Of a stretch of 64,000 nt of DNA, positions 16,955-25,861 are shown piece by piece (within the stretch, counting starts at the first letter, position 1; the number at the start of each line of letters is the position of its first letter). The position numbers and the translations under genes were made by a program. Source of the stretch: Solirubrobacterales bacterium (GTDB lineage: Bacteria; Actinomycetota; Thermoleophilia; Solirubrobacterales; 70-9); the NCBI GenBank assembly GCA_023958085.1, contig JAMLGI010000002.1, positions 1-64,000 of the forward strand, written 5' to 3'. Below the pieces are notes generated by a model that was not told where the DNA came from, did no database searches, and worked only from the letters and a program-made list of their open reading frames with translations.

Positions 16955-18877
16955 TCAGGCCGGTGGTGCGGTCAGGATCACGCGACAGGGCGCCCGCTTC
17001 AAAACGTATGCGGTCACGGGGCCGATCTCCGGCGGCCGGTAGTCGCCCTTCCCGCCCAACTGTGCCCCACCCTTGACCGGACTCGGCGGCTCCGCCCCCA
17101 TCACTATCGCATCTGCCTCAAGCAGCCTTGCGGTCGCCACGATTCCGGTGCCCTGCCGACGAACCCGGCGACGCTCAACCGTCACCTTCACCCCTCCGTA
17201 TTCGGACGCGACCTCGAACGCACGCTCGGCCGCGGTGGCGGCGGCCCGCTCCTCGGCCGCCGGCAGCGGGTCCTCGATCGCCCGCTTCAGGGGGACCTCA
17301 CTCAACTGGACGATCACCAGTTCCGCGCTGGTCCCGCCTGGCCGGTCATCGGTCTCGGCAGCCATCCGGCCGGCGGTGGAGACGATGTCATCATCGAGCG
17401 GGGTGCCGAAGATCGGGACCAGGATGCGACGGAACGCGACCGCGGGACGACGGCGGACGAGATCCTTCGCCTCGACCGTGAAGCGTTCGGTAAGGCTGAT
17501 TCCCTCCACTGCCCGCCGGTAGACCACATACCCGACCAGGCCGACCGTGAGCCAGGCCAGCCCGACCCAGCGGGCGGTGTCGTGAAGCAGAATCACCGAG
17601 AGCAGGGCCAGACCCGAAAGCAGGGCGCCGAGCGCCGCCGAGACCGGGAATCCACCCGGTCCGCGGTTCAGGTTGAGCGGAGCCCGGAACGGTCGAGCGG
17701 CATCCGGCATCTTCCGGCGCAGCCGGATGATCGAGAGATGGCCGATCGTGATCGCCAGGGTGGCTCCGAAGGCGTAGATTCCGGCCAGCATCTCGATGTC
17801 TCCGGTCACGGCCAGCCCGAGGGCGATCAGGGCGCAGATCACGATCGCCCGGTAGGGAGTCTCGTACCGGGTGTCGAGCTTCGCCAGCCAGCTCGGAATC
17901 TGCCGGTTGACGGCAAGCGCGTAGACGTGGCGGGACACCCCGAACATCGCTGTGTTGGCCGCCCAGATCAGGGTCCCCGAGGCGATCACCGCGACCAGAA
18001 TCTGCAAAGTATCGGCGATCCATTCAGGCCGGAACGCCTCCACGACGCCGAGGATCGGGGCCTCGATGTAGGTCGACCCGAGGGCGGTTTCGGGTCCGGA
18101 CGGTCCCGCGGCGACCGGAACCGCCATCAACGCCACCGCGGCGATCAGCGCGTAGAGCACCGGCACCAGCCAGATCGCCCGGGTGACCACCCGGGTGAAG
18201 CGCTTCGCGTTCAGGTCGAGGTCCGGCACGAGGTTGGCCATCGCCTCGATCCCGGCATAGGCGAGAGTAGCCAGAACGACCGAGTAGATCAGGTCCTCGA
18301 CCCCGGGGCCACCGGCCAGTCCCAGCGATCCGGTCAGGGCGTCCGGGTTCATCACGACCGCCACCCCGACCAGCAGGATCAGTAGCTGGACCAGCAGATC
18401 CGCACCGGCCAGAACCATGATGAACCGGGGCCGGCGACGGGCCGTGATGTCGAGCCAGTTGAGGGCAGTTGCATAGAGAATCACCGCAGCGATCACCACT
18501 GCCGCCCAGACCCGATCGCCCAGGTCACCGAAGATCGGGGTCAGATAGTGCGGAACCGAGAGCGCCGCCAGGGCGATCACGATCAGGTAGTCGAGCAGGA
18601 TCACCCAGCCGGCGACGAAGGCGACCAGCTCGTTGAAGGCGTGGCGGGCATACGAGGATGACCCTCCCCGTTCTCGCAGCATCGCGCTGCCCTCGAGGTA
18701 GGAGGCCACGGTCAGGACAAACAGCACCCCGGCGGCAAGGAAGATCAGCGGGGTGTACGCGAGGCCACGCTTCGCAACCACGCCGAGCGAGAAGTAGATC
18801 GAGAATCCGACCCCGGCGTAGGCCAGGACAAGCAGCCAGAGCCCGCTCGATCGCTGCGGTCCGCCCGGCAGTTTCAC
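16955..18877 (-). CDS. APC-superfamily permease with C-terminal Usp-like domain (copy 2)
   Basis: A 640-residue protein. The first ~450 residues hold about 12 transmembrane helices (GLWLLVLAYAGVGFSIYFSL, SSSYARHAFNELVAFVAGWV, YSVVLATLAYAGIEAMANLV). The last ~150 residues are a soluble Usp-like domain (AFRRILVPIFGTPLDDDIVS, AELVIVQLSEVPLKRA, LEADAIVMGAEPPS, VLKRAPCRVILTAPPA). The GTG start overlaps the stop of the small membrane gene (GTGA). Substrates in this superfamily are amino acids or, in KimA-type members, K+. Two TrkA genes downstream favour a cation role, but this is inference. It is a paralogue of the permease at 19068-21005. Confidence 0.82.
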   Translation of the reverse strand: MKLPGGPQRSSGLWLLVLAYAGVGFSIYFSLGVVAKRGLAYTPLIFLAAGVLFVLTVASYLEGSAMLRERGGSSSYARHAFNELVAFVAGWVILLDYLIVIALAALSVPHYLTPIFGDLGDRVWAAVVIAAVILYATALNWLDITARRRPRFIMVLAGADLLVQLLILLVGVAVVMNPDALTGSLGLAGGPGVEDLIYSVVLATLAYAGIEAMANLVPDLDLNAKRFTRVVTRAIWLVPVLYALIAAVALMAVPVAAGPSGPETALGSTYIEAPILGVVEAFRPEWIADTLQILVAVIASGTLIWAANTAMFGVSRHVYALAVNRQIPSWLAKLDTRYETPYRAIVICALIALGLAVTGDIEMLAGIYAFGATLAITIGHLSIIRLRRKMPDAARPFRAPLNLNRGPGGFPVSAALGALLSGLALLSVILLHDTARWVGLAWLTVGLVGYVVYRRAVEGISLTERFTVEAKDLVRRRPAVAFRRILVPIFGTPLDDDIVSTAGRMAAETDDRPGGTSAELVIVQLSEVPLKRAIEDPLPAAEERAAATAAERAFEVASEYGGVKVTVERRRVRRQGTGIVATARLLEADAIVMGAEPPSPVKGGAQLGGKGDYRPPEIGPVTAYVLKRAPCRVILTAPPA

Positions 18878-19071
18878 CGGTCCCGTCCGATCCGCCGCTG
18901 GACCACGGTTCGCCCGATCCCCACCGCGATGAAGGCGACTCCCAGGAGGACACCGATCGAGAGCGGTCCGCCGCCACGAGTCAGAGTGAGTACAAGAATC
19001 AGGGCACCGATCCCGACGTACACCGCCGAGATCACGCGTACCGTTCGGTCGTATGCCCCACCGCGCTTCAT
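18874..19071 (-). CDS. Small two-helix membrane protein between the permeases
   Basis: 65 residues: TVRVISAVYVGIGALILVLT and LSIGVLLGVAFIAVGIGRTV are two transmembrane helices, flanked by basic ends (MKRGG and RRIGRDR). The ATG overlaps the stop of the upstream permease (ATGA), and its own stop overlaps the GTG of the downstream one (GTGA). The tight coupling on both sides suggests it is made in step with both transporters, possibly as a small subunit. No family was recognised. Confidence 0.7.
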   Translation of the reverse strand: MKRGGAYDRTVRVISAVYVGIGALILVLTLTRGGGPLSIGVLLGVAFIAVGIGRTVVQRRIGRDR

Positions 19072-21005
19072 CTGCCGACCGCCGGTTCGGGGAGTCCGGC
19101 TCCGACGGCGGCGGCGTTCACCCCGGGAGCCGAGAGCTCGCTGCCGCTGTCGCCGGTGACCACGATGACCCGGCACGGACGCTCCCGCATCAGCACCTCC
19201 AGAGTGTGACCGTAGTGGGGGGCTCCCCCTCGGGATTCGAGTCCGAGCACAACCGCCTCGGCCTTCAGCTTCCGCGCCGCCCGGGCCAGGAAATACCCTT
19301 CCTCCCCGGGGCGCACCCGTTCGACCCGTCCGGTGATCCGGGTGCCGGCGATCATCCGGGCCCGTTCGATCTTTTCCCGGGCGAGTCGTTCCTCCGATTT
19401 CATCGCCCCGTCGAGGGGCAGGTTCGGCGGCACGGTCAAGAGCGCAACGATGTGAATCGCCCGGCTCTGACTCGAGGTCAACTTCGAGGCGGTGGCGATC
19501 AGGTCCGGTGAGAAAGGCTGGTCGGCCGGCAGCGCGACCAGAACCGAGCGGTACTCGATCTCCTCCACCCCGAGGGGTTCCGGCAGAACCACCTTCACGG
19601 TCCTGGTGACCGGCAGCTTCTGGTGGCGTCGGTAGAGCAGGTAGCCGACCACGCCGATCACCAGCCAGCTGGACCCGACCGTCAGGGTGATCGGGTTGAG
19701 GACCATCACGATAACCCAGGCTGCCGCGGTCCCGATCCCGCCCAGCACCGCGGTCATCGGCAGCTCGTGGCTTCCGAGTTTCAGGTTCATCGGGGGCTTC
19801 CACGGGCGCTCGACCTCGGACCGGCTCCAGCGCAGCCGGATCACCGCGGCATGGGCGATCGTGAACGAGAGCATCGCCCCGAAGGCGTACATGGTCGCCA
19901 GGAATGAGGCCTGGCCGGGCAGCATGGTGATCGTGGCGATACAGGCAAAGGTGACGATCGCAATCCAGGGGGTGCGGTAGCGAGGATGGATCCGGCGAAT
20001 CGATTCCGGGAGCTGTCGGTGCTGGCCCATCGAGTAGCTCAGCCGGGAGACTCCGATCAGTCCGGCGTTGGTCGCGACGATCAAGATGATCCCGGCGAAA
20101 CTGCCGACGTAGATGTTGAGGATCGAGGTCAGCCCCGGCGGGAGACCGAGTCCCTGGACGATCCCCAGCATCGGATCATCCGCGTACCTGCTTCCCAGCT
20201 CGGTGAACCAGGTGCCGTCAGCCGCCTGGGTGACCGGCATCGCCGAGAGTGCAACGACCGGAATGAAGAGGTAGAGCGCCATCACCACCAGGACCGTCAG
20301 GCCGACGCCCCGGGGCACGGTTCGGGCGGCATCCCGAGCCTCCTCCGACATGTTCGAGATCGTCTCGATCCCGGTGTAGGCGATCATTCCGACCGCCACG
20401 CCGAGGGCGAAGTCGCCCCAGGTCGGGGCCACACCGAGATGAATGTTCGAAATCAGGATGTCGGTGTTGAAGACCAGCAGGAACCCGACCGCGACCAGTA
20501 CCAGCTGGGTTATCACGTCGGCCACCGCCAGCACCGTGTTGAGCCGGGCGGACTCCTGGCCGCCCCGCACGTTGATCACGGCGAGCCCGCCGATGATCGC
20601 CGCGGCGGCGATCACGTCGTACGGGGACTCGGCCAGGGGCGGCCAGATCGCCGCGAAGTAGTGCGGCACGAAGTAGGACGAGATCGCAACCGTGATCGTG
20701 TAGTTCAACATCTGGCCCCAGGCGGCGATGAAGCTGACCAGCTCGTTGAAGGCGTGGCGGGCGAAGGACGAGGACCCGCCGGCCTCCGGGTACATCACCG
20801 TCGCCTCGGCGTAGGTGGCAGCCGTGAAGATGAAGATCACCCCGGCGAGAATGAAGGCCAGGGGCGTCAACCCGAGAGCGAACGCGGCGGTGACCCCGAG
20901 CGCGTAGTAGATCGATGAGCCGACGTTGCCGTACGCCGCCGAGAACAGCGCCCCGGTGCCGTAGATCCGGCTGAGGCTCTGATCCCGCGGAATCCGCTCA
21001 GCCAA
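19068..21005 (-). CDS. APC-superfamily permease with C-terminal Usp-like domain (copy 1)
   Basis: A 645-residue protein with the same design as the permease at 16955-18877. Matching landmarks are GSSSFARHAFNELVSFIAAW (the other copy has GSSSYARHAFNELVAFVAGW), VAVGMIAYTGIETISNMSEE and a C-terminal Usp domain (EYRSVLVALPADQPFSPDLI, AIHIVALLTVPPNLPLDGA, LKAEAVVLGLESRGG, ERPCRVIVVTGDSG). The TTG start is eight bases after a GGAG. It begins 18 bases after the ferredoxin-like-domain gene at 21024-21521, so it probably belongs to the same transcript. Confidence 0.82.
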   Translation of the reverse strand: MAERIPRDQSLSRIYGTGALFSAAYGNVGSSIYYALGVTAAFALGLTPLAFILAGVIFIFTAATYAEATVMYPEAGGSSSFARHAFNELVSFIAAWGQMLNYTITVAISSYFVPHYFAAIWPPLAESPYDVIAAAAIIGGLAVINVRGGQESARLNTVLAVADVITQLVLVAVGFLLVFNTDILISNIHLGVAPTWGDFALGVAVGMIAYTGIETISNMSEEARDAARTVPRGVGLTVLVVMALYLFIPVVALSAMPVTQAADGTWFTELGSRYADDPMLGIVQGLGLPPGLTSILNIYVGSFAGIILIVATNAGLIGVSRLSYSMGQHRQLPESIRRIHPRYRTPWIAIVTFACIATITMLPGQASFLATMYAFGAMLSFTIAHAAVIRLRWSRSEVERPWKPPMNLKLGSHELPMTAVLGGIGTAAAWVIVMVLNPITLTVGSSWLVIGVVGYLLYRRHQKLPVTRTVKVVLPEPLGVEEIEYRSVLVALPADQPFSPDLIATASKLTSSQSRAIHIVALLTVPPNLPLDGAMKSEERLAREKIERARMIAGTRITGRVERVRPGEEGYFLARAARKLKAEAVVLGLESRGGAPHYGHTLEVLMRERPCRVIVVTGDSGSELSAPGVNAAAVGAGLPEPAVGR

Positions 21006-21023
21006 CCGCGGCGCTCCGGTCGA

Positions 21024-21521
21024 TCATGCCCGGGCGGGCGGGCGCCAGGCCGGTCGGAGCGAGATCACCAGCTCACGTTCGGAGCTTGAGGTCACATCGA
21101 AGTTGACCGGAAGCGAGCTGCGGAGCGGCTCGACCAGATCGTTCCCCGACTCCAGCTCGAGTTCGAACCGAACCTCATCATCGGCCCGGGTGACCTCCAC
21201 CATTCGACGCACCGGGGGGAGCCCGCGGAGGCTGGTCTCGGCGACTGCGGCCATGGCCAGTTCCGCCACCGGGGAAACCACCACCCGGAACGGCTTGGTC
21301 TCCCCGCCGGGTCCGGCGGTGACCGGCCGGCGAGCGGGATCCGCGGTGGTCACAGCACTGGCAGCCGGGCCCGCGGGACCCAGCGCCTCTACCGCAAGTC
21401 CCAGCCGTGAGACCCGGTCGGTCAGGGTCTCGACGTCGCGGGCAAGTACCGAAACCGCCCGGCGAAGCTCCTCCACCCCGGCGGGATCGACTGCCGGCTG
21501 GTCTGAGGCCGCGTCTTCCAT
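21024..21521 (-). CDS. Coiled-coil protein with C-terminal ferredoxin-like domain (paralogue of 30247-30756)
   Basis: 165 residues. The N-terminus (VEELRRAVSVLARDVETLTD, RVSRLGLAVEALG) is a predicted coiled coil. An Ala/Pro linker follows, then an 80-residue domain beginning FRVVVSPVAELAMAAVAETS and ending LPVNFDVTSSSERELVISL. Its predicted beta-alpha-beta-beta-alpha-beta order suggests a ferredoxin-like fold. The same layout and similar sequence recur in 30247-30756 (IRVIVRPLRDLSLARAVESS ... LPVAFDVTDSDDRSVTIAL). No known family was recognised. One copy heads the glycosyltransferase operon and the other precedes the permeases, so it may be an adaptor or sensory module. Confidence 0.65.
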   Translation of the reverse strand: MEDAASDQPAVDPAGVEELRRAVSVLARDVETLTDRVSRLGLAVEALGPAGPAASAVTTADPARRPVTAGPGGETKPFRVVVSPVAELAMAAVAETSLRGLPPVRRMVEVTRADDEVRFELELESGNDLVEPLRSSLPVNFDVTSSSERELVISLRPAWRPPARA

Positions 21522-21528
21522 GTTGCGA

Positions 21529-21534
21529 AGCTTA
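21529..21534 (-). promoter_or_regulatory. -10 box TAAGCT, possible leaderless start
   Basis: TAAGCT, then seven bases, then ATG 21521. It lies between two closely spaced co-directional genes, so it may be an internal promoter or chance. Confidence 0.35.
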
Positions 21535-21545
21535 GCCGCTGCCGC

Positions 21546-23135
21546 TCAGACCGAGTAGATCTGGGCCGAAACCACGCACCAGTTCCTCGATGCAGTGGGA
21601 TCGTTGGTCTTCCAGCGGGAGGAGACGAGGATCCTCTCGCCCGAGTTCAGCTGGACGAAAAGCATCCCGTTGTTTGGCAGTCGCATGATCAACGGACCTT
21701 CGGTCTGGGTGACCGAGGTGTCTTCCGAGCCCTCTCTGGTAGTCACCCTTCCCCCGACCGGGCTGTCGACGATCAAGCGCCGGGTTCCGGTCGGTCCCGG
21801 CCGGCAGATCGCGGTCACCCTCCCCAGACCGGGGAAGTCGTAGCTGCTCTCGGTTTTCTCCGGGGTGGTGGCGTTCGCTTCGCCCCGCCAGACGATCTGC
21901 ACCGCCCGGGCCAGCGGCTTCTGCTCAAGGTCGGTCCCGGTCCTGAAGGTCGCCTTCACGTTGCAGCGGGCGCGTTTCGGCTTGCTGAAGTCCCACTCCC
22001 AGTCCAGGTCGTAGGTGGTCGGCTGGGCCAGGGACACCCCGCCCGGGCCGAGGATCGGACCGCGATCAGAGATGATTCCCTGGAACGAGCCGGTCGACCA
22101 CTTCTCGGTCGGCCCGAACTTGTTGAATCCTTCCCGGAAATCGGGTCCGGTGCCGTCCGCGTACTTGGCCTCGCGGAGTGATTTCTCCCTCCAGGTGCCC
22201 CAGTCCTTGTAGGTCCAGGTCATCATCGCCGCCTCACGGCCACCGTTGGACGGGTAGAAGCGGATCCACTGCTGTTCCGGACTGCAGACGATCTCGCCGT
22301 AGCCGATGCCGGGGGCGATGAAACCACCGACCTGGCGGCCGTTCCATTCACCTCTGGACCAGTCGACAGCCACCTTCTGAACCATCATTCCGGTGGTCTT
22401 CACCGGCTTCGCCCCGCCACCGCCGGCGACGAAACGGAAAGTCTGCGCCGACTGCTGCCAGCGGCCGGAGGAGAGGTCCCTGCCGTTCAGGCGGATCCGG
22501 TAGCGACCGGCCCTGAGCGTTCCCCGGATCGGGAGTTCGGCGATCATCTGGCGTCGGCCCAGATCGGCGATCACCTGCTCGGCGACGGTAGCCCCGTCGG
22601 CATTGACCAGAGTCGCCCTGATCCGGCCGATCGAGGTCCGACGGATCGGCCGGAGGGCGAAACGAACCACCCCGGTGTTGTCTTTCACCCGGGTGCTGAA
22701 TGGGGCCGCCTTGATCGGCAGGCTGGGGGCACGGAACCCCCAGATTCGGGACTTGCTCCGGCGCTTGCTGCAGCCTGCCTTGCGAGCGGTGGTCTCGACC
22801 CGGTACCGGCCCGCGCCCAGTCGATGCCTGAGATGAAGGCGGACCACGCTGGTGCGCCCACCGGCCGGCCGGCCGGAGATCCTGCCCTTGGCGAAAACCC
22901 GCTTGCCACGACGCACCTTCACCTGAACCGAAAACACCTTGGCCCGCGGGGCCACATAGACCCAGGCGTAACCGGCCTCAAGCAGGTCGGTCGGATTGTG
23001 GGTGCTCAGCTTGACCGAGAGCGGCAGCTTGCCGCACTTCTTGCCCTGCGCCGAGGCAGCGGACGACGCCGCTGCGGAAAGTCCGAGTGCGGTGATCAGG
23101 ACGAGGAGGGCTGTACCAAAGCGACGAAACGACAC
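21546..23135 (-). CDS. Secreted protein of unknown function
   Basis: 529 residues with GTG start and AGGA seven bases upstream. A signal peptide (GTALLVLITALGLSAAASSA, cleavage near ASAQ) is followed by about 220 residues of basic beta-rich repeats (VSVQVKVRRGKRVFAKGRIS-like, LRHRLGAGRYRVETTARKAG, RGTLRAGRYRIRLNGRDLSS). These resemble Ig-like/bacterial surface domains. A C-terminal region with several Trp and Cys follows (YGEIVCSPEQQWIRFYPSNG, TYDLDWEWDFSKPKRARCNV). No catalytic motif was recognised. It is the last likely member of the glycan operon, 60 bp after the PstS-like gene. Confidence 0.65.
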   Translation of the reverse strand: MSFRRFGTALLVLITALGLSAAASSAASAQGKKCGKLPLSVKLSTHNPTDLLEAGYAWVYVAPRAKVFSVQVKVRRGKRVFAKGRISGRPAGGRTSVVRLHLRHRLGAGRYRVETTARKAGCSKRRSKSRIWGFRAPSLPIKAAPFSTRVKDNTGVVRFALRPIRRTSIGRIRATLVNADGATVAEQVIADLGRRQMIAELPIRGTLRAGRYRIRLNGRDLSSGRWQQSAQTFRFVAGGGGAKPVKTTGMMVQKVAVDWSRGEWNGRQVGGFIAPGIGYGEIVCSPEQQWIRFYPSNGGREAAMMTWTYKDWGTWREKSLREAKYADGTGPDFREGFNKFGPTEKWSTGSFQGIISDRGPILGPGGVSLAQPTTYDLDWEWDFSKPKRARCNVKATFRTGTDLEQKPLARAVQIVWRGEANATTPEKTESSYDFPGLGRVTAICRPGPTGTRRLIVDSPVGGRVTTREGSEDTSVTQTEGPLIMRLPNNGMLFVQLNSGERILVSSRWKTNDPTASRNWCVVSAQIYSV

Positions 23136-23195
23136 GGCTTAATCCTTGCTCAGTCCCCTAAACCCCGGATCAAGCCCGAGTCTCGGCCGAACTGT

Positions 23196-24590
23196 TCAGC
23201 CACCCTCGGTGGCGCTGGTCCCCTTGGTCCCGTAGAAAACCACGTCGGGCTCGCTGCTGCCGTCGAGCCAGGTGTCCTCCTTCGCCCTGACCTCGTCGGG
23301 AAGCGGAACCAGCGCCGCATTCTCGGCCAGTTTCTGGGAGCGAGCCAGGCTGCTGCGCAGAAAGTCGTTGATGTCCGGATCCCGCATGTTGCGGTAGTTC
23401 ACGGTCAGCAGCAGCTGCCGGGACAGCGGGTAGGTCGCGTCGGTGACCGTCTGCTGGGACGGGAAGATGCATTCAGGCTTGTTGAAGTTGTTCGAGGCGC
23501 TGATCTCCATCGGGCGGAGCTGATCCTCGAACGCCTCATAGTAGGAGAACCGGAAAAGGCCCATCGTTCCCCGGAGCCGCTCCAGGCGGCGCAGGGCTTC
23601 CCGGTTTCGCAGCATGTAGCCCCGTGAATCCGGCAGCGATTCGAGCAGGTTCTCGAGGTTGCGTTCCGCCCGACGCAGCAGTCGTCGGTCCCTCGCCTGG
23701 GCTGCGGGGGTTCGCTGGTCCCGGACTCCCTTGCGGACCTCGGCCCGGGCGTCCCGAACTGCCTGCCGGTTCTCGGCCAGGGAGGAACTGACCTCCTCGT
23801 AGACCTTGCGGGAGGGTTCGTAGCGCTGGGCCGCACGGAAATCCGCGGTACTCCCGACCACCGCTCGACGCACCCCGCCATCGGTCGGGAAGGCCATGTA
23901 GTCGGACCGCATGGAGAGCAGGCTCGGCGCGCTTTCACCCAGTACGTACTGGCCGAAGAAGCCGAACACGTTCGAGTTCTCGTCGGGACCGGCGACCTTC
24001 ATTCGGGGAGCCGCGATATCGGGAGCGAGATCGTGACCGTAGCCGACCTGGGCCCAGCTGTTGATCGAGGATCCGGCGCGGAAGATGTTGTAGACCTCGT
24101 CGATCGAGAGGCAGTCGGCCCCGACGTCGGTCTCATTCTTGATCGCCAGTACCGCAGCGTCGGAGGCAACCTGGAACTGGACCGGCTGGATCCCGTTGGC
24201 GACACAGAGGTCGTACTCCTCGGGCGAGATCGGTCGGGCCGAGTCGACGAGGTCGATCTCGCCGCTGCAGAACTGCCGGAATGCACTCTCCTCGTTCCCT
24301 CCGGAAAGCCGGATCTCGGCGGCGCCGCCGTAAGTCCTGGCCATGCGGTCGGTCAATGACCCCTGGGCCTTGCCGGCGATCCGGATCACTCCCTGCTCAC
24401 GGGGGGTCGGTTTCGCGTCGGGGTTGCCGCCCTTCTTGGTGGGCGGCTGGTAGCGGGCGTTGGTGCCGGTATGCCCGCTGTCCACCGGGGCCTGGTCGGG
24501 GCTTACCCCGCAACCGGCCACCAGAACGCCGAAGACAACGGCGAGCGCCACGCCGGTGACGGTGGTCAGGCTTCTCGGTACGGCGTTCAT
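23196..24590 (-). CDS. PstS-like periplasmic-binding-fold lipoprotein with coiled-coil insertion
   Basis: 464 residues. GVALAVVFGVLVAGCG is a lipoprotein signal with lipobox VAGC. VIRIAGKAQGSLTDRMARTY, LSGGNEESAFRQFCSGEIDL and DSARPISPEEYDLCVANGIQ follow the pattern of phosphate-binding PstS proteins (a GS-rich site, then S-R-P-I and a Cys pair). LAIKNETDVGADCLSIDEVY also fits. Unlike ordinary PstS, residues ~260-340 are a highly charged helical insertion (LAENRQAVRDARAEVRKGVR, RRLLRRAERNLENLLESLPD). No pst transport genes are nearby; neighbours are glycosyltransferases. A role in ligand or envelope binding is inferred. Confidence 0.75.
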   Translation of the reverse strand: MNAVPRSLTTVTGVALAVVFGVLVAGCGVSPDQAPVDSGHTGTNARYQPPTKKGGNPDAKPTPREQGVIRIAGKAQGSLTDRMARTYGGAAEIRLSGGNEESAFRQFCSGEIDLVDSARPISPEEYDLCVANGIQPVQFQVASDAAVLAIKNETDVGADCLSIDEVYNIFRAGSSINSWAQVGYGHDLAPDIAAPRMKVAGPDENSNVFGFFGQYVLGESAPSLLSMRSDYMAFPTDGGVRRAVVGSTADFRAAQRYEPSRKVYEEVSSSLAENRQAVRDARAEVRKGVRDQRTPAAQARDRRLLRRAERNLENLLESLPDSRGYMLRNREALRRLERLRGTMGLFRFSYYEAFEDQLRPMEISASNNFNKPECIFPSQQTVTDATYPLSRQLLLTVNYRNMRDPDINDFLRSSLARSQKLAENAALVPLPDEVRAKEDTWLDGSSEPDVVFYGTKGTSATEGG

Positions 24591-25861
24591 CAGGCCCCGC
24601 CTCCAGTGTCCGGTGTCCCGCTGTCCGTCGAGCCCGAATCGGCTGCGCCGGTCTCCGGACCCTCGAGCTTGACCTTGCTCAGCGGCGGATCCTTGTAGAT
24701 CTTCGGTAGCTGAATCACCTCGAAGTCGGTCAGGGAGAGCCAGCTGAGCTCTCCTCCCCTGATTGCCCGTCGGGATGTGCCCCTCGGCGCGTAAAGCGTC
24801 GGCACGGCGGCTCGATCCACCACGATCGCGCCGTACTCCCTCAACGCCTGCAGGATCGACTCGACCAGCACGCGCCGTTCACCCTTGAGCCGGCGGTTGC
24901 CGGTGCCGAGCCCGAGGGCCCGGCGGTCGGCGCCGACGTTGGCCCGCAGGCGGATCCGGGCACCCGCCGGCAGGGAGTCCGGACTGCCGACCCCGTCGGT
25001 CACCGAGGCAGGCTGGACGAAGTTCCGACGGGCCAGCCCGGGAACCGAGATCGCCAGGGCGTGATCGATCTGACCCCCGGTCCCGGCGGACGGGCCGATC
25101 ATCCCGGCAAACAGCGGAAGGCCGGTACCCCGGGCGCCGACCGCCCGCGCCTCGTTCACCTCGATCGGCGCGCTGAAACCCGGTCCGTTCAGGGTCCAGG
25201 CCTTGGCGTACTGGTAGGAGATCATGTCGTCGGTCTGGCGACGGGCCCGCCAGAAGTCATAGCCCAGGTTGTTCTCGCGATCGATCACGCTGAGCCACCC
25301 GTCGTAGCGCGGATCAGGAACGGTGCTGGCCGGGATCGCGATGCTTTCCGGCACCTTCGGCGGGCCGGCTCCGCATTTCGACTGGCGACAGACAAAGCGG
25401 GTGACCTGGGCATCCGGACCGCCGGCCTCGACGATCAAGGGGGCCCAGGCATCGGTATTCACGAAGAGGCCGTCGTTCACCCGACGGACAATCGTGGTCA
25501 CGCCCTGCTGTCCGGGAACCTCACGTACCGCGACCCGATTCATCGCCAGATTGAGCATCCGGGCCGAGTCCGCGGCGACCGGCAGGTCGTCGATCCGGGT
25601 GTTCCAGGGGCTGTCCGCCGCAAAGAAGCGCCCGCCGGCGAGGGGATCGGCGTTGGTTGTCACCACCGGACCGGTGGCTCCCGTGGTTCCGGTCAGGCCG
25701 GTCGCTCCGGTGGTTCCGGTTGCGTTGGCGCTCGCCTTCTTCTCGCTGGAGGACTTGTCCCCGGAACTGTCACCGGACCCGCAGGCCGCCACCAGGACGC
25801 CGAGCAGCACGGCCAGCAGAACCGCCGCAACCGGACGGAGAGATCCTCGTGATGAATTCAC
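24590..25861 (-). CDS. Lipoprotein with collagen-like Gly-x-Thr tract
   Basis: 423 residues, GTG start overlapping the previous stop (GTGA). The signal RPVAAVLLAVLLGVLVAACG has lipobox VAAC. A charged Ser/Lys segment is followed by Gly-Thr-Thr/Gly-Ala-Thr triplets (GTTGATGLTGTTGATGP), a short collagen-like stalk. The body begins FFAADSPWNTRIDDLPVAAD and includes AISVPGLARRNFVQPASVTD and LREYGAIVVDR. SPWNT starts of this type are common in secreted actinobacterial proteins of unknown function. The C-terminus is Ser/Thr/Gly-rich. It is probably an outer-face partner of the glycosyltransferase complex. No enzymatic motif was identified. Confidence 0.7.
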   Translation of the reverse strand: MNSSRGSLRPVAAVLLAVLLGVLVAACGSGDSSGDKSSSEKKASANATGTTGATGLTGTTGATGPVVTTNADPLAGGRFFAADSPWNTRIDDLPVAADSARMLNLAMNRVAVREVPGQQGVTTIVRRVNDGLFVNTDAWAPLIVEAGGPDAQVTRFVCRQSKCGAGPPKVPESIAIPASTVPDPRYDGWLSVIDRENNLGYDFWRARRQTDDMISYQYAKAWTLNGPGFSAPIEVNEARAVGARGTGLPLFAGMIGPSAGTGGQIDHALAISVPGLARRNFVQPASVTDGVGSPDSLPAGARIRLRANVGADRRALGLGTGNRRLKGERRVLVESILQALREYGAIVVDRAAVPTLYAPRGTSRRAIRGGELSWLSLTDFEVIQLPKIYKDPPLSKVKLEGPETGAADSGSTDSGTPDTGGGA

